DNA of 64,000 nt from Melampsora larici-populina 98AG31 (Eukaryota > Basidiomycota > Pucciniomycetes > Pucciniales > Melampsoraceae): NCBI RefSeq assembly GCF_000204055.1, contig NW_006768792.1, positions 917,676 to 981,675 of the forward strand. Direction: 5' to 3'. The notes beneath the pieces were generated by a model. It was given only the letters and a program-made list of their open reading frames with translations, was not told the DNA's origin and searched no databases. Numbering within the stretch: position 1 is the stretch's first letter; each line of letters opens with the position of its first letter. Below, in pieces: positions 57,273-64,000 of this stretch. The position numbers were made by a program, and so were the translations under genes.

Positions 57273-58268
57273 CTTCGTCTGAGTTGACTGGGTCCGGGAT
57301 CGAGGTTTGTGACAAAAGAGGTCGGAGGTCCAGTGGGATGTCTATCGCCACTTCATTGGACCAAACTTTTCCTTGAAATATCCCTCTCGATAAATTGTCT
57401 GCTAAATTGTTTTTTGACGTAACACGTCGCTGCTTAATGTTACAGCCTAATTTGGTTAGTAATTTCTGGATTTGTTTCCATTCACTGTTGACTCTGACAT
57501 CTTTCGACTTCCGATTCTTAATCGCATTCTCTGTAGTCGTATTATCAGTTTTGACCCAAAACGTTCTGCCTTTCACTGGGATCGCCTTGGCCAGGACTAG
57601 GAGACCCAACCTGATGGTAACAGTCTCCGCCCACGCAATGTTACGTTTGCCAGATGTCAGCCCTTTCACTAACCAATCTTTTTCCCATTCAAAGCATGCC
57701 CAACGTTGGCCAATCAATACCCCAATCCTACCCAACAACACCACCTTCATCAGATCTCTTAATCAACGTGCTCTGTCAGGAACGTTACTCACCCAAATGA
57801 CGATGACGCATTGCCCACCCAGCCAACCTCCTCTGGGTCTGGGTTTGTTATGAGTCTGCAAGACTCAAATGACGATAGGCAATCGCCCCATTCCTTTAAG
57901 CCTTCCAGCACGTCTTCAGGAGTGTGCCGCTTCGCGTCAAGGTTCTCCCAGGACTTCAACCATTGATAGAACGAGCCAAGTGAGGTCGCCATATGCGGGA
58001 CAATACACACTATGTGATTTAGTCTACCGACGAACTGTTCTACTTGAGTGAACCTCCAAGAATTCTCCTCATCTAGGTAAGCCTTGACCTGGTCCGTCCT
58101 CTCCTGCAATTTTGCTTGGGGTAATCTAACAGTATGATCCACCCCGGTCCATATAAAACCTAGGAACTTCTGTTCCGTAGCAAAATCATGGTTTTTCAAT
58201 CGGTTCGTTCTCACTCCGAGTCTGTTACTCAGATGAGTGATCTCTTCTAATGTTACCGTGTCACCCGG
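57265..58268 (-). pseudogene. Y2 RT C-terminal part and RNase H
   Basis: Two coding blocks (58268-57793, 57727-57265) are joined by a 65-base intron (57728-57792) in the same place as in Y1. The first block starts at the LTR insertion point and reads LGFIWTGVDHTVRLPQAKL, as in Y1. RNase H: the first acid is changed (VGNASSSFG against VNDASSSFG in Y1), while AWAETVTIRLG, VKTDNTTTE and KNNLADNLSRG align with the other sites; the last Asp region is also altered (SKNN against SGDN). Product inactive by inspection. Confidence 0.82.
57728..57792 (-). other. Intron inside Y2 RNase H domain
   Basis: The donor is GTGAGTAACG and the acceptor TTGGGTAG, both on the minus strand; phase 2, 65 bases. It is the homologue of 10648-10713 in Y1. 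Confidence 0.8.
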
Positions 58269-60719
58269 TGTGGTGATCAATTTATGGGATCAATTAAAAA
58301 ATTCACAATTAGCAGTTTACCAGTTTATTAGAAGGATTCAGTAGGAAAGAAAATTCGAAATGGAGGTTTTTCTAATCAATTGAAGCTCTTGTAGGCTTAT
58401 AATGTATTGGTCATAAGGTTAACATTACATCATTTTATTTCACATTAATTATGAAGATCATCATAGTTTATTCACAAACCTATTATAAAAAGAAAGAAAG
58501 AAAAACATAAGAAATATTCAAAAATATAGGTACAAAGGTTGAAAAATGGTTTTTAGGGTAGTAAAAAGAAAGTTATGGGTATTATGAGGTTAGAATATGA
58601 AAGAAAAACATTATATTATACTGTGACAATTTTAATCTTGAAGGTTGATAAGAAGAAACAAAAGTTATTAGGGAAAAGGCACTTTTTTGAAGTTGGTAAA
58701 CAAGAGGTACACGTGTAGTTTGGTTATGTAATAGTGATAGTAATGGAATTTGAGGTTGCCAAGAGGATTTTCCAGGATTTTTAAGGTTATAGAAGATGAT
58801 GTCATATTACTTGAGCAAGAGAAAGAGAGTAACAGCTGTGAAAAGTGGAGAAAATGGGTGAATTTCGTCAAAAATGAAAGTTTTCAGCTTATTACATATG
58901 TCAAATGACGTCAGATTGGGTTGGTAGATGGCTCATTCAACGCAGAAGAGTAGATTACATAATGTACAAACTTTAAATTGATAGTAGCGGAGGTGTATGA
59001 AAAAAGTTATAAGGCAAATAAAGAATTGGTGTGAATCTTGAATTTACAGTCACAAGTCAACATGTAATGCTCAAAACCTTAACTTCACAGCTCAATATCT
59101 TACTCATCACTCATCGAAAGTAGATCATATGGGTGTCAGAAATGATCAGTAACACGAGGGCTACAAGGTGCACTTTAGTAATCAAAAATTGAAGCACATC
59201 TGAAAACATTTGTAATCTCAAAAATTGGTTTTCAGCTAGTTTACAAGGAAAAAATCACCTGGATTCATCATAAGAAGTGCTATACATCATATTATTGCAT
59301 CATTGATCACTTTTGGCTGTGAAAATTGCATCATTTATCAGTAACAAAATCATTACATTGCGTCATCATAGGGTTTTTGAGGATTTCTGGGCGGATTTGA
59401 TTGGTTTTGAGGCTGTTGACCATTGTAAAAGTTGGAGTACATTGTTATATATACTTTGAGAGGATTTTGGGATTTTTGTTCCTTTTTTTTTCTTTATCAT
59501 TTATGCAGTTATTATTTTGTTTATCATCATAAACTTATTTTAATAGTACCTGATCACTTAAATACGCCCTTTATTATAGCTATAAAGAGAAATTTACTTT
59601 AGTTTTATACACTACACCAAATGTAATCTTTACCGGGTGGTAAAGAAAACTACTGACATAGAAAAGTCCTGAGGCAACAGGAAGAGAGCTAAAAATCTGA
59701 AAAAATATGCACCTTGTTCCTAAATGTTGGGGTGTCATGATGAGTATTTTTTTGTATTTTACACACAGGTATTGGTTTATGTACTAACAATAAACGCTGA
59801 AAATCATCAAAAACTCACATGTAACAATACCTGAAATTTGGGTCATGAGTATGAAGACAATATTTTGTGGTCTAAAAACTTTGATAAATTTTGCAATTCT
59901 GCTCCAAAAGACTCGATTTCTGGTTCATTCAAAAGCTGAACTATTCTTCTTCACACTTCATAATGTTAGTAAGGTTCTCTCTAGTCATTTAAACACTCTA
60001 CATATGTTCAAACAGTTCTGCATGAATAGCTCTGTAGGATCTTTTTTAAACCAGCTACAGATGTGATGTCCCAATGAGAAATGTAGAGGACAGGCTCACC
60101 TTTTTAATGCACTTCAAATCGAGTGATTTGATTCAGAACTGCAAAAGTTATTGATGTTTGAAGATTCCAAAATCCTGTCTTCAAAGTCAAGGGCCAAATT
60201 TCAGGTATTGTTACAGGTGGGTTTTTGATGATTCTCAGCCTTTATTCTTAGTACATTAACCAATATCTGTGTGTAAAATACAAAAAAATACTTGTCATGA
60301 CGCCCCAACATCTAGGAACAAGGTGCATATTTTTTCAGATTTTTAGCTCTCTTCCTGTTGCCTCAGGACTTTTCTATGTCAGTAGTTTTCTTTACCGCCC
60401 GGTAAAGATTACATTTTGTGTAGTGATAGTCACAAAGACTCATTGGGAATAATATCAATAAGATATAGCTTATTTCTTTAGTTATCATTTGGGAATAACA
60501 CTATAGCAGTGTTGATAGTAATACAAATTGTGCTTTTGAAGTTAAAATACATGTGAAGATATATTTCTCTGGTGCCTTATCTGTACTCAATACAACAGAG
60601 ACTCTCCTGATTGTGTTGTTTTAGAAGAGCAGTCCTTAGACAGCTTCTACTAGCCATTTTTATTAGTAGATTATCCTCTTCCAGCTCTGTATAACCCTTT
60701 TTGGGTTATAAGTTCTACA
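58269..60719 (+). repeat. Solo LTR of the Gypsy family, inserted in Y2 RT
   Basis: It starts TGTGGTGATC and ends GTTCTACA, the same ends as the LTR 22426-24050, but it is placed oppositely on the window (this one reads + from TGTGG). CCGG flanks both sides (58265-58268 and 60720-60723), a 4-bp target duplication; removing the LTR and one CCGG puts the two RT halves in frame. No internal region is present, so it is a solo LTR left by recombination. Without the MITE and its duplication it is 1632 bp against 1625 bp for the other copy. Confidence 0.9.
59610..60425. mobile_element. CACTA-type MITE, 816 bp
   Basis: The ends are 31-base inverted repeats starting CACTACACCAAATGTAATCT, with two differences between ends; homology continues inward as a foldback of about 230 bases per arm. 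It is flanked by ATA on both sides (59607-59609, 60426-60428). The same LTR position in the other copy (near 22700-22720) has a single ATA and no insert, which proves the insertion and its 3-bp duplication. CACTA start plus 3-bp duplication is the EnSpm/CMC pattern. It has no coding capacity. Confidence 0.9.
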
Positions 60720-61699
60720 CCGGTTTTCTGAGTATCAGATTATCGTTGACCCACCTGAAAATCATAAGAATCTTCAAGATTGTCATCATGATTGTCTTCC
60801 AGGTTTCCGCTGGAGCACCAAACACCCCACAGCTTGCGACTCCACCAAAGCCTACTGCTATATCAATCCAGATGCGCCCTTCGAAATCCTTTATACATAG
60901 GAATCTTCTTTGAGACGGGTTATTATGCAGTTGCCGGTAAGCCTTCTCCCAGTCAAAGAGAGCGGCTTCCCATTCTCCTTCATTTTTCGCAAAAGACCTT
61001 GCTACCATTTTGAAATCATCCCAGTTTGTACTGTAAGTCCTTTTATCCACGAACGAGTTGACCAACGGGATTTCTGAATTTTCCTCCTCCGTTTCTTTCA
61101 CTGGTTTGGCATTCCTTCTCCTAGGCCTCCTCTTCTTCAGGTGCGACAAGTCGTTGATCAACCTAACAGATCCATCGCCATTTATGGCACTACCCATGGG
61201 ATTTGTCCAAAAGAAACCATACTTCTCATACACCTGCTTGTGAGTAAAAGGACCAATCATTCTTCCAGCCCTCACTTCTTTCTTGATCGTATTATTAATC
61301 TGTTCTTTTACGTCTAGAGCTGATTGATGATTGTCTGGTGTATACCATCTCTTCCCTGCTATCTTGTGTTGTGGAATCCCAAGGCAGAACCCTTTCCTTA
61401 AATCCATTCACAATGTATGGTATGTCTTCCTTCAAACCAACCTCCTTCATTAATATCTCCCACTCAGCTACGTTCATTTCCGTCTTTACCGGCGCTGGCC
61501 AGATGTTGTCAGTCTTCACGGCATATATCTTGCGCTGACTCAGAGGTAAAATGACCTTCAGTGTCTTCTTTCCTCTGGTCCCAGGCTCTGACTCTTTGGA
61601 TGATTTGGTGGAGTCTGAGTGTTCAGATCGCTCAGTCTCACTCTCACGTTTGGTTTCACTTGCCCGATTTCTGATCTCACGCTCAAGATCAACTCTCAC
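60720..61699 (-). pseudogene. Y2 RT N-terminal part, frameshifted
   Basis: It starts without an ATG near 61699 (acidic Ser/Glu leader, then ILPLSQRKIYAVKTDNIWPA, as in Y1). After IPYIVNGFK the frame shifts at 61393-61395, where one extra base in an A/G run changes register; the next frame reads GFCLGIPQHKIAGKRWYTPD. RT motifs: INGDGSVRLINDL, LFDWEKAYRQL, AVGFGGVASCGVFGAPAETWK, and the catalytic loop RWVNDNLIL, where one Asp of the DD pair is Asn. It is cut off by the solo LTR. An insertion of about 20 residues (RPRRRNAKPVKETEEEN) after NDLSHLKK is not in Y1. Confidence 0.85.
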
Positions 61700-61982
61700 G
61701 GGATTGGCACTCCCATGGCACTAGACACAATAATAGCATAGTCACGAAACTTCAGGATTCTTCTATTCCACACATCTTGGACTGAAACCCACTCTCACTA
61801 TGAGTATTCAACTACAAATTGAAAGAGCGCCGTACCATCAAGCCAACCATCCAGATGTACCCAATCACCAGCCAAATCCGTATTAACAACCCACGCGACC
61901 CAAAACCAAACACAACGCATATCAAGAACCCAGAGAAAATCCCGATCAGACACAATCCAACCAACAACCCAATGATGAAAGC
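61700..61982. other. Y2 gap between gag and RT
   Basis: No coding frame is supported. Y1 has a 536-base gap at the same place, so a non-coding or intron-like spacer is a shared feature. Confidence 0.45.
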
Positions 61983-63327
61983 TCACCGTTCATTTGCTCC
62001 CAACGTCATGATCCCCTTTTTACCTCCCTTCGCTGGACCAGAAACGGTACCCGAACCAGAGGCCACATTGCTCGCATGTTGTTGACCCAATGCTACCCAG
62101 TCTTTCCCAGAGTTTCGATCCCGTCTCTGGAACTGACTGGCCGTCTGATTTGCAGCTTGATAGGATTTCTGGTAGCCCGAGTTATGACCGCGGTTTCCAC
62201 CACACTGTTTCTTCTGCTGTTTCCCACCTCTCGGGCCTTCATGCTCCACAGCGTCGTCCGAATGGACATGGGACTTTGCCTTCAAAGGTACAAAAACCAA
62301 CCTTAAATTGACCTTCCGCGTACGGATTTCCTTTGCATTTCAGGTCTCCAGCCGTATGTGCATCCCACCGCGCATCTCTCTCCGCCTCTTCTTGTATCCC
62401 ATCCGGCAATTCCACCTGATCCCCCTTTTTTCTCCCCTTCCCAGCTTGTTCTGGAGTCCAAACACGAAATGTTACTGCTCTGAATGCTAGGTGGTACCGC
62501 AGAGCTACCATCCAACATTTATGCTTCCAAGACAGCATGCTCACAATCTCCTTATGATTTTGGACATATTTTGCATACTCCGGGTATTTGTATCGTTCCA
62601 TCGCGTAACGATATTCAAGGTCACAGGCCAGGATGAAATCCCCGTAAGTCAACTGCCTTTCCAATTCTCCTCGGGACTGTAGATGTTTATCCCAATTACA
62701 TTTTCCATCTTTCGTCTTGCAAGTCGTCTTATAGAGGTCAATGTATGACACGTCAAAGACCGTGAGGGGAACATAATATTTCATCTTTCTGAAATTCCTC
62801 TCCCAGGGGACGGGAAGATCAGGAAGGTCAAAACCAGAGAGTTTCTTGAAAACAAAAGAGGGGGCCTTGTTCTTCTTCTTTTCATCTACCAAATATTCTG
62901 AATCCGACTCAGAGTCGCTCGACAAGTCACTCTCCTTACTTGATTTTGCTGGTACGTCAACCTGCCTTCCTGAATCACCAGATGAAGAACCATCTCCCGA
63001 TGGAGAAGATGAACGCTTCCTCTTCCTGTTCGATTTCTTCTTCTTCCCCTTCTCTGACTTCTTCATCTTCTTCTTCCCCTTCCTAGATTGCCCCTCCTCT
63101 GATTTCGAACTCTTCCCCAGCAAGTCTCTTGCCTTCTCTAACTCTGATTGGGCCACATCCAACTCTCTCCTTAAGTTTCGAACTGACTCCAGGTTTTCAG
63201 ATTCCACCGCATCAGCCAGTCTTGCCGTTAAGGAGCGTTGGGTCTGGTGCTTGTTGGCACCTCCTCTCGTCACTTTCACTTTTGATGAAGACAACTGGCA
63301 AACTGTGAAATGTTCGTAACATATCAT
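61983..63327 (-). pseudogene. Y2 gag-like protein, frameshifted near its end
   Basis: The main frame (63327-62239) is Lys/Ser-rich and then has the conserved block FDLPDLPVPWERNFRKMKYYVPLT, YRYAMERYKYPEYAKYV and KCWMVALRYHL, aligning with Y1 7350-8714. Near 62290 the frame changes: the Gly/Lys/Gln-rich C-terminal tail (GPRGGKQQKKQCGG, YQKSYQAANQTASQF) is in another register (62300-61983). The tail resembles the Y1 tail in composition, so a single indel is the likely cause. Confidence 0.65.
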
Positions 63328-63491
63328 GTCAGTAATCTGGTTTCCAACCTCCTAAGCGCCACGGTGGTGGTCCACACCCCGGAGCTAGTCCCGACGCCTT
63401 CTGCTACAACAAAATTAACTGGAGCTTGAGCAGGTCTCACGACCATTACAGGTTAAACGGTTCCACGACTGAGGGCTAGGTGTTACAATAA
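63328..63491. other. Y2 gap between the two gag blocks
   Basis: It is 164 bases, the same order as the 184-base gap 7166-7349 in Y1. It may be an intron, but I could not choose splice sites with confidence. Confidence 0.4.
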
Positions 63492-63974
63492 CTACCTCGA
63501 GACCTCTTCCAGGAGCGTAATACGCTGCACACCATAAAGAGGACTCTCCCGTACGTGCAGACCAGAATTAAAAATGGGATTACTTTGATTCTTTTCAATC
63601 AAGTCACCAAATAACCCTCCCTTCTCCTTCCTCCCCGGTATAACCACTCCATCATCCGAAGATTCTGACGAGGATACCTTCCTTTCCTCCCCCCTGCTTG
63701 TCTTTGACTTCCTCTTCCTTGACGACTTCAGTTTCTTCAATATTGGTTTCACATCCTCCTCCGATGGACCTTCCGTGGCCAATCCACTGCTTCCAGCCGA
63801 GTCGCTAGCCTCTGAGTCTTCATCACCATCTCCAACCTGTTCACCCAGAGCTGCTCCGCCCAGATTCTCTTCCTCACGAACCGTTGTCAGATTCGATTCA
63901 TTCACTAGTCGGTCTTCCATTTGTCCTTCTGGATTTTGGGAACCGATCTGATTTCCAGACGTAGACGCTGGCAT
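63492..63974 (-). CDS. Y2 first ORF, acidic N-terminal gag segment
   Basis: It has an ATG at 63974 (MPASTSGNQIGSQNPEG) and 160 residues: acidic (GDGDEDSEASDSAGSSG), then basic (KKLKSSRKRKSKTSRGEE) and Ser-rich. It has the position and composition of the Y1 ORF 6764-7165, but little sequence identity is seen. The frame ends at an in-frame stop before the main gag frame. Confidence 0.5.
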   Translation of the reverse strand: MPASTSGNQIGSQNPEGQMEDRLVNESNLTTVREEENLGGAALGEQVGDGDEDSEASDSAGSSGLATEGPSEEDVKPILKKLKSSRKRKSKTSRGEERKVSSSESSDDGVVIPGRKEKGGLFGDLIEKNQSNPIFNSGLHVRESPLYGVQRITLLEEVSR

Positions 63975-64000
63975 CCTTGACTCCGCATGTTTTCTTCTTC

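Larger units (their letters stand above)
55540..64000 (-). mobile_element. Tyrosine-recombinase retrotransposon Y2 (runs off the window)
   Basis: It is on the minus strand and homologous to Y1 in every part: gag block 63974-63492, gag main 63327-61983, RT 61699-60720 and 58268-57793, RNase H 57727-57265, recombinase 57272-56139, and 3' hairpin 55825-55771. A solo LTR (58269-60719) sits in the RT. The gene set carries two frameshifts and loss of catalytic residues in RT, RNase H and recombinase, so it is dead. The 5' end lies beyond 64000. Confidence 0.85.

Noticed and set aside
62846..63319. Plus-strand open frame of 157 codons
   Set aside because: Antisense shadow of the Lys/Ser-rich Y2 gag; Phe/Ser-rich composition.

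Overview
The window looks like eukaryotic, fungal DNA, most likely from a rust fungus (Pucciniales, Melampsora-like). This taxon call is an inference. It rests on short GT-AG introns in every host gene, AT-rich intergenic DNA, KDZ-type transposons with a cysteine-cluster transposase, basidiomycete-type tyrosine-recombinase retrotransposons, and inactivating changes that fit C-to-T mutation at TCG, the context reported for Pucciniomycotina.

Left part (1-27.3 kb) is a nest of transposons. A tyrosine-recombinase retrotransposon (Y3, 24.1-27.1 kb, + strand) has a minus-strand Ty3/Gypsy element abutting its 5' side (5' LTR 22426-24050, gag, protease, first half of RT). The Gypsy RT gene is cut in two by a 16,947-bp KDZ DNA transposon (1202-18148). 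That transposon has 394-bp terminal inverted repeats and a 7-8 bp target duplication, and the RT reading frame resumes at 1201. The KDZ element carries a multi-exon transposase (13587-17501, +), an uncharacterised accessory gene (2856-5102, -) and a second tyrosine-recombinase retrotransposon (Y1, about 6.3-12.7 kb, +).

Middle part (29.6-51 kb) holds the host genes: an M28/glutamate-carboxypeptidase-like membrane peptidase (six exons), the mitochondrial fission protein Fis1 (four exons), an unrecognised 353-aa protein, a tandem duplication with two small secreted-protein genes (four exons each, same intron phases, 140 and 154 aa; effector candidates), and an NDR/Cbk1 AGC kinase (eight exons). 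Small MITEs and long stretches without recognisable genes separate them.

Right part (51.7-64 kb) is again transposon debris: a pogo/Tigger-like transposase relic, a relic of a FAR1/WRKY-GCM1-type zinc domain, and a third tyrosine-recombinase retrotransposon (Y2, minus strand, about 55.5 kb to beyond the window). The RT of Y2 is split by a solo LTR of the same family as the Gypsy LTR, and that solo LTR itself contains an 816-bp CACTA-type MITE. Y1 and Y2 are homologous throughout, so each can be used to read the damage in the other: single catalytic residues are lost in RT, RNase H and recombinase, while an intron inside the RNase H domain and a 3' hairpin are kept in both. I saw no CRISPR, rRNA or confident tRNA gene.
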